This document shows, piece by piece, positions 1-10,626 of a DNA stretch of 64,000 nucleotides (the stretch's first letter is position 1; each line of letters opens with the position of its first letter). This stretch comes from Delftia sp. PS-11 (GTDB lineage: Bacteria > Pseudomonadota > Gammaproteobacteria > Burkholderiales > Burkholderiaceae_C): assembly GCF_029870285.1 (NCBI RefSeq), contig NZ_JACSYA010000008.1, positions 1-64,000 on the forward strand, given 5' to 3'. The translations under genes and the position numbers were made by a program. Under the pieces are notes generated by a model. The model was given only the letters and a program-made list of their open reading frames with translations, had not been told where the DNA came from and made no database searches.

Positions 1-2
1 GA

Positions 3-28
3 CAAAGGGAGCCCTGGGGCTCCCTTTG
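3..28 (-). terminator. Hairpin terminator after the phosphoribosyltransferase gene
   Basis: A perfect 12-base inverted repeat (3-14 against 17-28, GC-rich core with an A/T-rich base) lies about 24 bases past the stop codon of the minus-strand gene at 52-576. No long U-run follows within the window, because the sequence ends two bases later. It probably closes the purA-containing transcript. Confidence 0.6.
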
Positions 29-51
29 CGGCGCAGGCAAGGCAGATGGCC

Positions 52-576
52 TCAGACCTTCCACTTTTCCATCAGCTTTTCGGGCGACAGCGTGTCATAC
101 GCCTCGAAGGGCTGGTGGATCCAGGGATTGGTCGGCAGGAAGTCCACCGAGTAATCCGGCGTGAAGGTGGACAGGCCCTTGGTCCAGATCACGGCGCTGC
201 GCAGCTCGGTGATCGGCGGATAGTTGGTCTTGAGCATGGCGATCACGGCGTTCAGCGTGTGGCCCGAATCGGCCAGGTCATCGACCAGCAGCACACGGCC
301 CGCAATCTCGCCCTTGGGCGTGGTGATGAAGCGCGCGATGTCCAGGTGGCCCTGCACCGTGCCGGCTTCGGCGCGGTAGGAACTGGTGGACATGATGGCC
401 AGCGGCTTGTCAAAGATGCGGCTGAGCATGTCGCCGGGACGCAGGCCACCACGGGCCAGGCAGAGAATGGTGTCGAACTTCCAGCCCGACTGGTGCACTT
501 TGAGCGCCAGCTTTTCGATCAGGCCGTGGTATTCGTCGTAGCTCACATACAGGTGTTTACCGTCTTCCGTCAGCAT
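52..576 (-). CDS. Purine-type phosphoribosyltransferase (174 aa)
   Basis: This is a type I phosphoribosyltransferase. The PRPP-binding loop VLLVDDLADSGHTL sits near residues 96-109: two acidic residues followed by the glycine/threonine loop that holds the 5-phosphate of PRPP. Family members convert a free purine base (xanthine, guanine or hypoxanthine) plus PRPP to the nucleotide in salvage, in the cytosol. The length fits XGPRT/HPRT-like enzymes. The gene lies 42 bases downstream of purA on the same strand, which fits a purine role. The exact base preference cannot be read from the sequence, so no gpt or hpt symbol is given. Confidence 0.88.
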   Translation of the reverse strand: MLTEDGKHLYVSYDEYHGLIEKLALKVHQSGWKFDTILCLARGGLRPGDMLSRIFDKPLAIMSTSSYRAEAGTVQGHLDIARFITTPKGEIAGRVLLVDDLADSGHTLNAVIAMLKTNYPPITELRSAVIWTKGLSTFTPDYSVDFLPTNPWIHQPFEAYDTLSPEKLMEKWKV

Positions 577-618
577 GGAATGGCTCCTGGTTCAATCTTG
601 GTGTTCAGCCGCCAGCAG

Positions 619-2034
<1,416 letters not shown>

Positions 2035-3183
2035 TCAGATGGCCTGGACGACCCATTGCCCTGCCGTCTGCACAAGCTCGCGGTCGCAGTGGAACTCGTC
2101 CACCTCGCTTTCGTGCCCGGGCAGCACGCAGACCACGGTTTCGCCCTGGCGGCGCAGGGCCGCGATGGCGGCAGCGGCCTGGGCATCGCCGCCCCAGGGC
2201 GCGCGGATGGCGGCCTTGAGCGGGCGTTCGGGAACGACGGCCACCAGTTGCTTGATGTCCAGGCTGAAGCCTGCCGCCGGGCGGTTGCGGCCAAAGACGG
2301 CGCCAACCTCGTCGTAGCGGCCGCCGCGCACGATGGCATCGCTGCCGCCAGGCACATAGATCGCAAACCGCGTACCGCTGTAGTAGGCATAGCCGCGCAG
2401 GTCGGCCAGGTCAAAACTCACATTGACGCCTTCCAGGCGCTCGGCCAGCCAGCGCAGCTGGGCCAGCCAGGGCTGCACGCCGGCGGTGCGCGCCAGCAGG
2501 CTTTGCGCCTGATCGAGCACCTCGAAGCCGCCATACAGCCCGGGCAGCGCCATCAGGCCCTCGCGTGATGCCTGCGGGAAGTCGCGCGTGAGCCGGTCCA
2601 GCGCACTGGCATCCTTTGCCGCCAGCGCGGCATGGACCTCGCGCAGCACCTGCATGTCCACCATGACGCCCGCCAGCAGGCTGCGCACGATGCGCACATC
2701 GGCCAGATCTACATTGATATCGGTCACGCCCGCTGCGCGCAGGCAATCCAGCGACAGGTGCAGTGCTTCCAGATCGGCTTCCAGCCCCTGGTGTCCATAG
2801 ATCTCTGCGCCGAACTGCAGCGGCTCGCGCGTGGCGCGTGGCCGGTCGGGACGGGCATGCACCACAGGGCCGCAATAGCACAGCCGGGTCAGTCCACTGC
2901 GGTTGAGCAGGTGGGCATCAATGCGGGCGACCTGCTGCGTCATGTCGGCCCGCAGGCCCATGGAGCGGCCCGACAGCTGGTCCACCAGCTTGCAGGTCTG
3001 CAGATCCAGTGCCTCGCCAGTGCCTGTGAGCAGGGATTCGAGGTATTCGAGCATCGGCGGCATGACGAGCTCATAGCCGTAGCCGCGCGCGGTATCGAGC
3101 AAACCTCGACGCAGTTCTTCGATGTGCCGGGCCTCTGAGGGCAGAACATCGGCGATGTGATCCGGCAGGACCCAAGCAGACAT
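2035..3183 (-). CDS. hisZ: ATP phosphoribosyltransferase regulatory subunit HisZ
   Basis: HisZ is a catalytically silent histidyl-tRNA-synthetase paralogue. It pairs with the short form of HisG to make the first enzyme of histidine biosynthesis and gives it histidine feedback control. The protein (382 aa) opens with [15 protein letters not shown], has the class II synthetase-like core ([31 protein letters not shown]) and ends with the [24 protein letters not shown] segment. It lacks the C-terminal anticodon-binding domain of true HisRS, which is encoded separately at 10627-11922. hisG is not in the window. The gene starts after a terminator, so it probably has its own promoter. Confidence 0.96.
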   Translation of the reverse strand: MSAWVLPDHIADVLPSEARHIEELRRGLLDTARGYGYELVMPPMLEYLESLLTGTGEALDLQTCKLVDQLSGRSMGLRADMTQQVARIDAHLLNRSGLTRLCYCGPVVHARPDRPRATREPLQFGAEIYGHQGLEADLEALHLSLDCLRAAGVTDINVDLADVRIVRSLLAGVMVDMQVLREVHAALAAKDASALDRLTRDFPQASREGLMALPGLYGGFEVLDQAQSLLARTAGVQPWLAQLRWLAERLEGVNVSFDLADLRGYAYYSGTRFAIYVPGGSDAIVRGGRYDEVGAVFGRNRPAAGFSLDIKQLVAVVPERPLKAAIRAPWGGDAQAAAAIAALRRQGETVVCVLPGHESEVDEFHCDRELVQTAGQWVVQAI

Positions 3184-3304
3184 GGAAAAAGGGGGAGGCT
3201 GTTAAAAACGTGATTCTACCGGCTGTTGCGCGCCCGCCCAAATTGGGGGTGACCCAAGGCCCATGAGCAGCGTTCGGTATTGCGAAGATATGCGGTGCAG
3301 GCGC

Positions 3305-3328
3305 AAAAAAGCACCCGCAAGGGGTGCT
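3305..3328 (-). terminator. Rho-independent terminator after hflC
   Basis: Read on the minus strand there is a stem AGCACCC/GGGTGCT with a 5-base loop, followed directly by six T. It lies about 60 bases past the hflC stop and ends the long minus-strand chain that includes hfq, hflX, hflK and hflC, separating it from hisZ-purA. Confidence 0.9.
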
Positions 3329-3387
3329 ATGCATGCGCCGGCAGTGCCATGGCCCGCAGAACCAGGGCACCATGGCCAGTGCGGAGC

Positions 3388-4275
3388 CTACTTGCCGGAG
3401 CCCCCGTTGCGGTAGGCCTTGAAGAAGTCCGTCTGCGAGGGGTCGAGCACCAGCACGTCGCTCTTCTTGGAGAAGCTGGACTTGTAGGCTTCGAGGCTGC
3501 GGTAGAACTGCGCAAACTGCGGATCGCGGCCAAAGGCCTCTGCATAGGTGCGCGCGGCCTCGGCATCGCCCTCGCCCTTGATCTTCTGCGCGTCACGGTA
3601 GGCATTGGCAATCGTGATCTCGCGCTGGCGGTCGGCCTCTGCTCGGATTTTCTCGCCTTCGGCCGCGCCGGTGGAGCGCAGCTCGTTGGCCACACGCTTG
3701 CGCTCTGCCTCCATTCGGCGGTAGACCGACTCCGTGATGGTCTCGGCGTAGTCCACGCGGGTGATGCGCACATCCACCACATCCACGCCCCAGGGCTTGG
3801 CGCCGCGCACGGTTTCCAGCACTTCACGCTTGACATCGTTCATCAGCGCGTCGCGCTTGCTCGACAGCAGTTCACGCACGGTGCGGCGGTTGATCTCTTC
3901 CTGGAAGGCATTGCGCACCACACGGTTGAGCTGCATGGCGCCGGCCGACTCGTCCAGGCCCACGTTGCGGATGTACTCCGACGGATCGGAGATGCGCCAG
4001 CGCACGTACCAGTCGATGACCACGCGCTGCTTTTCGGCTGTCAGCATGGGCTCGGTATCGGTGCTGTCCAGCGTCAGCAGACGCTTGTCGATGTAGCGCA
4101 CGTTCTGGAACGGCGGCGGCAGCTTGATGTTTAGGCCCGGCTCCGTGATCACTTCCTTGATCTGCCCCAGGGCATAGACCACGCCGAACTGGCGCTGGTC
4201 CACGACGAACAGCATGGAGCTGAGCAGGGCCAGTGCCAGAAGAATGCTGGTGATGAAAAATCCGACTCGGTTCAC
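3388..4275 (-). CDS. hflC: FtsH protease modulator HflC
   Basis: HflC is an inner-membrane SPFH/prohibitin-family protein. With HflK it forms a large periplasm-facing cage around the FtsH protease and restrains its action on membrane proteins. A single N-terminal membrane anchor (residues about 4-25) is followed by the SPFH domain, starting near FVVDQRQFGVVYALGQIKEV, and then a charged helical region rich in Ala/Glu/Arg (about 190-270). The length of 295 aa is typical. It lies 12 bases after hflK and is the last gene before a terminator. The small DUF2065 gene often found next to hflC in related proteobacteria is absent here. Confidence 0.96.
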   Translation of the reverse strand: MNRVGFFITSILLALALLSSMLFVVDQRQFGVVYALGQIKEVITEPGLNIKLPPPFQNVRYIDKRLLTLDSTDTEPMLTAEKQRVVIDWYVRWRISDPSEYIRNVGLDESAGAMQLNRVVRNAFQEEINRRTVRELLSSKRDALMNDVKREVLETVRGAKPWGVDVVDVRITRVDYAETITESVYRRMEAERKRVANELRSTGAAEGEKIRAEADRQREITIANAYRDAQKIKGEGDAEAARTYAEAFGRDPQFAQFYRSLEAYKSSFSKKSDVLVLDPSQTDFFKAYRNGGSGK

Positions 4276-4287
4276 TTGGGCTGCTCC

Positions 4288-5676
4288 TCAGCGTGCTTCG
4301 CGGTCACGGCTGCGACTGCTGTCGCGGCTGCGCGCATCGTTCGAAAGGCCGGGAATGGCCACGGGCGAAGGCGCCTGGGTGCCTGCAGAGGCAGCAGGCG
4401 CCTCGGCTGCGGGCGCTGCGCCCCCCACGCTCTGCATGATCTTGTCCAGCGGCAGGTACAGCAGGTTGGAACCCTGGCGCGAATCGACCAGTACCTTGGT
4501 GACGTTGCCGTAGATCTGCTGCATGCTTTCCAGGTACATGCGGTCGCGCGTGACCTGGGGCGCCTTCTGGTACTCAGCCAGAATCGAGCTGAATCGCTGC
4601 GCATCGCCCTGCGCCTGGGCCACGATGCGGGACTTGTAGGCGTTGGCTTCCTCCAGCAGGCGTGCTGCCGTACCCGCTGCGCGTGGCACCACATCGTTGG
4701 CGTAGGCCTGCGCCTCATTCTTGGCACGCTCGCGTTCCTGACCAGCTCGCAGCACATCGTCGAAGGACGACTGCACCTGCTCGGGTGGACGCACACCGCC
4801 TTGCTGCAGGTTGATGCCCACCACTTCCACACCCACCTTGTAGCGGTCGAGAATGGTCTGCATCAGGTCGCGCACGCGCGGCGCGATCTGGTCGCGCTCT
4901 TCGGCCAGCGCCGTATCCATGCGCATCTTGCCGACCACTTCACGCACGGCGGTCTCTGCGGCCTGGACCACGGCCTCCGAGGGATTCTTGCTCTCGAACA
5001 GCCAGGCGCGCGCATCGCTGAGGCGGTACTGCACAGCGAACTTGATCTCGACGATGTTCTCATCCTCTGTGAGCATGGCCGACTCGCGCAGGCCCGTGCT
5101 CTTGATGATGTTGTCACGCCCCACATCGGCCGAGCGGATCTGGGTCACGAACACCAGTTCATGGCGCTGGATGGGATAAGGCAGGCGCCAGTTGATGCCC
5201 GCGCCCACCGTGGTCTTGTACTTGCCGAACTGGGTGATGACGGCCTGCTGGCCTTCCTGCACGATGAAAATGCCGGTCCCCATCCAGATGACGAAGGCGA
5301 TACCCGCAACCAGCCCCACGCCCACGCCTGCGCCGCGCATGTCCGGTGGCTGGCCGCCGCCACGGCTCGGAGGCAGGCCGCGCCCGCCGCCCTCCTGGCG
5401 GTTGCCGAACAAACCTGTCAGCTTGCGGTTGAGGTCGCGCCACAGCTCATCGAGATCAGGGGCGGAAGGCTGCCCGGAGGCCGGACGCTGGTTGCCGCGC
5501 CCGGAGTCGCCGGACGGGGGCGCAGGCGGAGGCGCCGCCGGGCGGTCGGCCTCGGGACGCGCGCCCTCTTCGTTCTTGTCATCCCCACGCCCCCAGCGCG
5601 GGTCATTCAGATTGAACATCCCGCGAAGGCGTTGCGGCAGCATCGCCCAGCGATGGGCGCGTTGTGAAAGATTCAT
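4288..5676 (-). CDS. hflK: FtsH protease modulator HflK
   Basis: HflK is the partner of HflC in the FtsH-regulating membrane complex. A glycine/proline-rich cytoplasmic N-terminus (RWGRGDD..., then PPAPPSGDSGRG) leads to one membrane helix (GLVAGIAFVIWMGTGIFIV). The SPFH domain follows, beginning QEGQQAVITQFGKY, with a long helical tail and an Ala/Pro-rich C-terminus. I chose the ATG at 5676 (462 aa, MNLSQRAHRW...). An upstream in-frame ATG at 5754 overlaps the hflX stop (ATGCTAG) and would add 26 residues that do not look like the family. That overlap leaves the start slightly uncertain. Confidence 0.93.
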   Translation of the reverse strand: MNLSQRAHRWAMLPQRLRGMFNLNDPRWGRGDDKNEEGARPEADRPAAPPPAPPSGDSGRGNQRPASGQPSAPDLDELWRDLNRKLTGLFGNRQEGGGRGLPPSRGGGQPPDMRGAGVGVGLVAGIAFVIWMGTGIFIVQEGQQAVITQFGKYKTTVGAGINWRLPYPIQRHELVFVTQIRSADVGRDNIIKSTGLRESAMLTEDENIVEIKFAVQYRLSDARAWLFESKNPSEAVVQAAETAVREVVGKMRMDTALAEERDQIAPRVRDLMQTILDRYKVGVEVVGINLQQGGVRPPEQVQSSFDDVLRAGQERERAKNEAQAYANDVVPRAAGTAARLLEEANAYKSRIVAQAQGDAQRFSSILAEYQKAPQVTRDRMYLESMQQIYGNVTKVLVDSRQGSNLLYLPLDKIMQSVGGAAPAAEAPAASAGTQAPSPVAIPGLSNDARSRDSSRSRDREAR

Positions 5677-5747
5677 GCGAGAAGTCTCGTTTTCTTCGGT
5701 AAAGACAGGGACCTGATGAGCATTTTGCCCAATCGGCACGCGAGTCC

Positions 5748-6950
5748 CTAGCATTCGGCGTCTTGCCCAGGGGGCATAGCGCCATCCACCACCTCTTCGC
5801 CCTCGTCATCTGCCCCGTCCGCCGAGGCCGCGCGCAACGCCTGATCTGCCAGCAGCTGGCGCAGCTGCGCCAGGCCTTCGCCGGAGCGGGCGCTGACGAA
5901 CACCCGATCGACAGGCAGACCGTCAAGCTCATACCGGTCCTGCAACTGCACGGGCCGGCGGTCGGGATCGACGGCATCGAGCTTGTTGAAGACCAGCACC
6001 AGAGGCACCTCCCTGGCGCCGATTTCCCCCAGAACTTTCTGGACTTGTTGGATTTGTTCGGGGAAATTCGGATTGGAGGCATCGACCACGTGCAGCAGCA
6101 AGTCGGCATCGACCGCCTCCTGCAGCGTGGCCTGGAACGCATCGACCAGCCCGTGGGGCAGGTCGCGGATAAAGCCCACGGTATCCGACAGGGAGACCGA
6201 CTGCTGGGCCTCGCTCAGATACAGCTGGCGCGTGGTCGTGTCCAGCGTGGCAAACAGCTGATCGGCTGCATAGGCGCGCGCCTTGACCAGGGCATTGAAC
6301 AGCGTGGACTTGCCAGCATTGGTGTAGCCGACCAGCGAAATATTGAAAACACCATGACGCTCGCGCCTGCGCCGCTGCGTGGCACGCTGCTTCTTGACCT
6401 TTTGCAGCCGCTCCTTGGTGCGCTTGATCGCATCGTCGATCATGCGGCGATCCAGCTCGATCTGCTTTTCGCCAGGGCCGCCGCGCCCGCCGATGCCGCC
6501 CATCTGACGCTCCAGGTGGGTCCAGCGGCGCACCAGGCGCGTGGCGACATACTGCAGCCGCGCCAGCTCCACCTGCAGCTTGCCTTCGTGGCTGCGCGCG
6601 CGCTGCGCAAAAATCTCCAGGATCAGCAGGGTGCGGTCATTGACCGGCATCTGCAGGTGGCGTTCGAGATTGCGCTGCTGCGCCGGACTCAGCGCCTGAT
6701 CGAACAGCACCTCGCGTGCGCCATGCATCTGGGCCAGCATGCGGATCTCGTCGGCCTTGCCGCTGCCGACGAACAATGCCGCATCGGGCACCTTGCGCTT
6801 GCAAGTCAGGCGAGCCACAGGGCGCAGGCCGGCGGTACCCGCCAGCAGGCCCAGCTCTTCGAGCTCGCCATCGAAATGGGGAAAGCCGAAATCCACGCCC
6901 ACCAGCAGCACTGGCGTTGGCGTGGACCGGTCAAAGGATTCTGAACTCAA
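5748..6950 (-). CDS. hflX: Ribosome-associated GTPase HflX
   Basis: HflX is a GTPase of the Obg-HflX group that binds 50S subunits and splits stalled or heat-damaged ribosomes. The N-terminal HflX domain (residues about 1-190) contains the conserved GGIGGRGGPGEKQIELDRR stretch. The G domain shows G1 VGYTNAGKSTLFN, G3 DTVGFI and G4 NKLD. The C-terminus is acidic and short (400 aa in all). It sits between hfq and hflK as in E. coli and most proteobacteria, so co-expression with hfq is likely. Confidence 0.97.
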   Translation of the reverse strand: MSSESFDRSTPTPVLLVGVDFGFPHFDGELEELGLLAGTAGLRPVARLTCKRKVPDAALFVGSGKADEIRMLAQMHGAREVLFDQALSPAQQRNLERHLQMPVNDRTLLILEIFAQRARSHEGKLQVELARLQYVATRLVRRWTHLERQMGGIGGRGGPGEKQIELDRRMIDDAIKRTKERLQKVKKQRATQRRRRERHGVFNISLVGYTNAGKSTLFNALVKARAYAADQLFATLDTTTRQLYLSEAQQSVSLSDTVGFIRDLPHGLVDAFQATLQEAVDADLLLHVVDASNPNFPEQIQQVQKVLGEIGAREVPLVLVFNKLDAVDPDRRPVQLQDRYELDGLPVDRVFVSARSGEGLAQLRQLLADQALRAASADGADDEGEEVVDGAMPPGQDAEC

Positions 6951-6975
6951 ACACCTCTCCCGAGGGGTGAGGAAA

Positions 6976-6994
6976 CTCCCCGCTCAGCGGGGAG
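6976..6994 (-). terminator. Hairpin between hfq and hflX (attenuator or weak terminator)
   Basis: An 8-base perfect stem (6976-6983 with 6987-6994, three-base loop) lies 17 bases past the hfq stop. On the minus strand it is followed by TTTCCTC, a poor U-run. It may partly end transcripts after hfq, stabilise the hfq mRNA 3' end, or do nothing. Confidence 0.4.
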
Positions 6995-7010
6995 GCGTCG
7001 GGACGCGGAC

Positions 7011-7262
7011 TCAAGCGCTGGCGTCGTTGCCAGCGGCTTCAGCCGTGGAGAAGTTCACGGCGCGGCCGGGAACGATGGTGGAGATGGCGTGCTTGTACAC
7101 CATCTGGGTCACGGTATTGCGCAGCAGGACAACGTACTGGTCGAAGGATTCGATCTGGCCCTGCAGCTTGATGCCGTTGACGAGGTAGATGGACACCGGC
7201 ACATGCTCGCGACGCAGCGCGTTCAGGAACGGATCTTGGAGGAGTTGGCCTTTGTTGCTCAC
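7011..7262 (-). CDS. hfq: RNA chaperone Hfq
   Basis: Hfq is a ring-forming Sm-like protein that matches small RNAs to mRNAs. The protein (83 aa) has the Sm1 region ([29 protein letters not shown]) with the proximal-face Gln and Phe residues, and the Sm2 motif ([12 protein letters not shown]) with the uridine-binding KHA. A short 15-residue tail ending AAGNDASA follows. The short tail is usual in betaproteobacteria. It is preceded by der, 100 bases upstream, which leaves room for a separate promoter. Confidence 0.99.
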   Translation of the reverse strand: MSNKGQLLQDPFLNALRREHVPVSIYLVNGIKLQGQIESFDQYVVLLRNTVTQMVYKHAISTIVPGRAVNFSTAEAAGNDASA

Positions 7263-7362
7263 GATATTCTCCGTGTTCGAAGAGTGTTGTTGTAAACCGA
7301 CACGTTACCACAGTGCTTTGGGGGCTCCGTCAACAAAGGGTTTTCCCCATGCACCATGGCGC

Positions 7363-8709
7363 TTACTTATCCTTGTCGGTGAAAGGATTATGGGAGGTTT
7401 TCAGCTCGATGCGCAACGGCGTGCCCACAAGATTGAATTCCTTGCGGAAACGGCCCTCCAGAAAGCGCTTGTACGCTTCCGTGACATGCTCCAGCGAATT
7501 GCCATGGATGACGATGACCGGCGGATTCATGCCGCCCTGGTGGGCATAGCGCATCTTGGGGCGGTAGGCGCCAACCTTCTTGGGCGTCTGGAACTGCACG
7601 GCCTCCATGAGCAGCCGCGTAAGCACCGGCGTGGGCATCTTGCAGGTCGCAGCCTTGTGCGCCTGAATGATGGAGTTCCACAGCGGGCCCAGGCCCTGGC
7701 GCTTTTCAGCAGAGATGAAATGCAGAGGCGCGAACTTGAGGAAAGACAGCCGCGTCTCGATGGAGCGCTCCAGCATCTGGCGCTGGTAGTCATCCACCGC
7801 ATCCCACTTGTTCACGGCCAGCACAACGGAGCGTCCGCTTTCGAGCACGAAGCCCGCGATGTGCGCATCCTGATCGGTCACGCCCTGGGTGGCATCGATG
7901 AGCAGCAGCACGACGTTGGCGCTTTCGATGGCCTGCAGCGTCTTGACCACGGAGAACTTCTCGATGGCTTCGAAGACACGGCCCTTGCGCCGAAGGCCTG
8001 CCGTATCGATGAGCTCGAACTTCTGGCCGGCACGCTCGAAGGGCACGGTGATCGCGTCGCGCGTCGTGCCGGGCATGTCGAAGGCGACCAAGCGCTCTTC
8101 GCCCAGCCAGGTGTTGATCAGCGTGGACTTGCCCACGTTGGGGCGGCCGGCCACCGTCAGGCGGATCGGCTTCTGGCCGACATCATCGAACGGATCATCC
8201 TCTTCAGGCTCGGGCAGGTTGAGCTGGCCCAGAGCCAGATCCACCAGGCCGCGCACCCCCTGCCCATGGGCCGCCGACACGGGAAGCACCTCGCCCAGGC
8301 CCAGTTCATAGAACTCGGTCAGCTGGACGCCCTCCTTCATGCCTTCGGCCTTGTTGGCCACCAGCACGCAGGGCTTGCCCAGGCGGCGCAGGTAATTGGC
8401 GATGTCATGGTCCTGGGCCGACAGACCAAGGCGCGCATCCACCACGAAGACCACGACATCCGCTTCGGCCACGGCCTGCTGCGTCTGGCGCGCCATCTCC
8501 TTGAAAATGCCGCTGGATGCGTCCGGCTCGAAGCCGCCGGTGTCGATCACGATGTATTCGTGCTTGCCCTGGCGGCCCTGCCCATAGTGGCGGTCACGCG
8601 TGAGACCCGCGAAATCCGCGACGATGGCATCCCTCGACTTGGTCAGCCGATTGAACAGCGTCGACTTGCCCACATTGGGCCGCCCTACCAGGGCAATAAC
8701 TGGCTTCAT
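7363..8709 (-). CDS. der: Ribosome biogenesis GTPase Der (EngA)
   Basis: Der has two tandem G domains and acts late in 50S subunit assembly. Both P-loops are visible: [20 protein letters not shown] near residue 8 and [20 protein letters not shown] near residue 188. Each has a DTxG switch (DTGGF, DTAGL) and an NKxD motif (VANKAEG, VNKWDAV). The C-terminal KH-like domain ends [11 protein letters not shown]. The length of 448 aa is normal. It starts 15 bases after the bamB stop, the order bamB-der being conserved across proteobacteria. Confidence 0.98.
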   Translation of the reverse strand: MKPVIALVGRPNVGKSTLFNRLTKSRDAIVADFAGLTRDRHYGQGRQGKHEYIVIDTGGFEPDASSGIFKEMARQTQQAVAEADVVVFVVDARLGLSAQDHDIANYLRRLGKPCVLVANKAEGMKEGVQLTEFYELGLGEVLPVSAAHGQGVRGLVDLALGQLNLPEPEEDDPFDDVGQKPIRLTVAGRPNVGKSTLINTWLGEERLVAFDMPGTTRDAITVPFERAGQKFELIDTAGLRRKGRVFEAIEKFSVVKTLQAIESANVVLLLIDATQGVTDQDAHIAGFVLESGRSVVLAVNKWDAVDDYQRQMLERSIETRLSFLKFAPLHFISAEKRQGLGPLWNSIIQAHKAATCKMPTPVLTRLLMEAVQFQTPKKVGAYRPKMRYAHQGGMNPPVIVIHGNSLEHVTEAYKRFLEGRFRKEFNLVGTPLRIELKTSHNPFTDKDK

Positions 8710-8724
8710 TCCCGAAAATACCTA

Positions 8725-9900
8725 TCAATCCGGCCGGAAGCCGTACACAGTGCCGCTGCGGCTCACCACCACCAGCGTATTGGCGGCCGAAACCGGGGCG
8801 GATGCCACGCCGGAATCGTCCGTCTTGAGTCGCGCCAGCGCCTGGCCGTCCGTCTTGGACAGCAGGTGCACGACGCCATAGTCATCACCGAACACCACCG
8901 AGCGGCCCAGCAGCAGCGGAGCCGTCAGGCGGCGGTGCTGCAACTGCTCCACGGACCACAGGCGCGCGCCATCGGCGCGGCGCCAGGCCTGCACGGTGCC
9001 ATTGCTTTCGGCGCCGAAGAGCGCCTCGCCATCGCCATCGATGCCTTCGGCACCCTTGGATGGCTGGGTCCAGCGCACGGAGGCATTGCGTGTATCCACG
9101 CAGCCCACGCTGGCCTGGAAGGCGCGGGCGCAGACATTGTCTCCCTCGCGGCTGACACGCCCCACAAGATCCACCAGGCGCTCCACGTCATTGGTGCCAC
9201 GGGGGCTGGCCAGCGAGGCCTCCCAGCGCACAGAGCCGCTGTCGGGATCGACACCCACCATGCGGCCGGACAGGCCGGCCACCAGCGTGTTGCCCACGGC
9301 AAGCAGCACGCCAGGCTGGCGCAGCACCAGGGGCTCGCCAGGGCGCTGCGCCGTCCACAGCTTGCGGCCATTGGCGGCATCGAAAGCCGTCAGCGAGCGG
9401 TCTGCCGCGAGCACGAAGACACGGCCACCGGCCACCAGCGGCGGCGTATAGGCCGCAGCCGGCAGCTGCTGCTTCCACAGCTGCCTGCCCTCGGCGTAAA
9501 CCATGAGCTGGTTGCTGCGCGTGAGCACGGCCTGGCGCTCGGCATCGCCACCCACGCCCGCTGTCAGCGGCTCGCCGGCAGCGAAGCGTGACAGCTGGGC
9601 GCCGGTGCGCGCATCGAGCGCGGTGACGCTGCCATCCCTGGCGGCGATCAGCACCGTATCGCCCTGCACGTGGACATCGGTGGCTGGCAGCACCTCCGTG
9701 CCGAGCCGGGCCGTCCACACCTGCTGCACTGCCATCAGCCCGGGGTTGGGGCCCAGATCCTTGAGCCTGGGTTTGCCGTCGCCGCCAAACCAGGAGGAAA
9801 CCGTGGAGCAGCCCGCCAGGGAGCCGGCCAGCAGACCCAGTGCCAGCAAGCGCGCCAGGCCGCGAGGGCGGAAAGTCGATTGATCAGCCAGGGTGTTCAA
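8725..9900 (-). CDS. bamB: Outer-membrane assembly lipoprotein BamB
   Basis: BamB is the beta-propeller lipoprotein of the BAM complex, which inserts beta-barrel proteins into the outer membrane. The signal peptide ends in a lipobox (GLLAGSLAGC, cleavage before Cys about 31). The rest is a run of PQQ-like repeats with recurring W-x-A/T and G-x-V/L-x-A-D patterns, for example VLAADRSLTAFDAANGRKLWTAQRPGEP. It ends in TVYGFRPD. The length of 391 aa is typical. It overlaps the upstream yfgM-like gene by four bases (ATGA), suggesting coupled translation. Confidence 0.96.
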   Translation of the reverse strand: MNTLADQSTFRPRGLARLLALGLLAGSLAGCSTVSSWFGGDGKPRLKDLGPNPGLMAVQQVWTARLGTEVLPATDVHVQGDTVLIAARDGSVTALDARTGAQLSRFAAGEPLTAGVGGDAERQAVLTRSNQLMVYAEGRQLWKQQLPAAAYTPPLVAGGRVFVLAADRSLTAFDAANGRKLWTAQRPGEPLVLRQPGVLLAVGNTLVAGLSGRMVGVDPDSGSVRWEASLASPRGTNDVERLVDLVGRVSREGDNVCARAFQASVGCVDTRNASVRWTQPSKGAEGIDGDGEALFGAESNGTVQAWRRADGARLWSVEQLQHRRLTAPLLLGRSVVFGDDYGVVHLLSKTDGQALARLKTDDSGVASAPVSAANTLVVVSRSGTVYGFRPD

Positions 9901-10580
9901 GGTTGGGTCTCCGAGGAATTCGCCTTGGCCTGCGCCACCACGGTGGGCTCGGCTCCGAGCGCATTGAGCTTGAATTCGATGAGGCGGCTGTATTCGATGC
10001 CCTTTTCCATGGCCGAATGAGCAGCCTTGTACTCAGCAATCGCTTCGGCCTGCTTGCCCTGGGCGGCATAGATATCGCCACGGCGGTCAGCCACAACACC
10101 CTTGAAGGAGTCCGGCATGCTGCCGGACAGCGCCTTCAGCGCCTCGTCGTACTGCTTTTGCTGCTCAAGCACGGCGCTCAGGCGCAGCCTGGCAATCGCC
10201 TTGTAGCCTTCATCGCCCTTGTCTGCCACCCAGCCCAGCGCGGCCTTGGCGTCATCGAGGCGGTCTTCGTTCACAGCAGCCTTGGCCATCAGCAGGCCGG
10301 CCTGGGCCGCCTGCACAGTGCCGGCATACTTGTCCTTGAGCTCAGCAAAGGGCTGGCCTGCACGGGCAGCATCCTTGGCGGCCAGCGCCATGTCCACCGC
10401 ATTCATGAGGGCAGCGGCCTCGGCAGCCTGGCGCTTTTGCCAGTACTGATAGCCATTCCAGCCCGCGAAGCCCGCGAACACGACCACGAGCACGCCGGTG
10501 ATCAGCGTACCCCAGGTGTTCCAGAAATGCTTGAGCTGCTCTATCTGCTCTTGTTCTTCGAGATCGAAATGGTTTGCCAT
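9897..10580 (-). CDS. YfgM-like tetratricopeptide membrane protein
   Basis: The protein (227 aa) begins MANHFDLEEQEQIEQLKHFWNTWG, has one membrane helix (LITGVLVVVFAGFAGWNGYQYW, about residues 24-45) and a periplasmic helical-repeat region of the TPR_21 type. E. coli YfgM, in the same position between hisS and bamB, interacts with the PpiD chaperone at the Sec translocon. An upstream in-frame start (10703) would run into hisS and add an unconserved tail, so I chose the ATG at 10580. Function is inferred from family and context. Confidence 0.88.
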   Translation of the reverse strand: MANHFDLEEQEQIEQLKHFWNTWGTLITGVLVVVFAGFAGWNGYQYWQKRQAAEAAALMNAVDMALAAKDAARAGQPFAELKDKYAGTVQAAQAGLLMAKAAVNEDRLDDAKAALGWVADKGDEGYKAIARLRLSAVLEQQKQYDEALKALSGSMPDSFKGVVADRRGDIYAAQGKQAEAIAEYKAAHSAMEKGIEYSRLIEFKLNALGAEPTVVAQAKANSSETQP

Positions 10581-10626
10581 GAATCGTCTGTGTAGTGATG
10601 CTGCCGGTGCCGGCCAGGGACGCCCG

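Noticed and set aside
3206..3387. Possible DUF2065 gene between hflC and hisZ
   Set aside because: The gap holds a terminator and no open frame of suitable length or hydrophobicity was seen.
7189..9591. Plus-strand open frame of 800 codons over hfq, der and bamB
   Set aside because: It runs antisense to conserved genes and has no domain.
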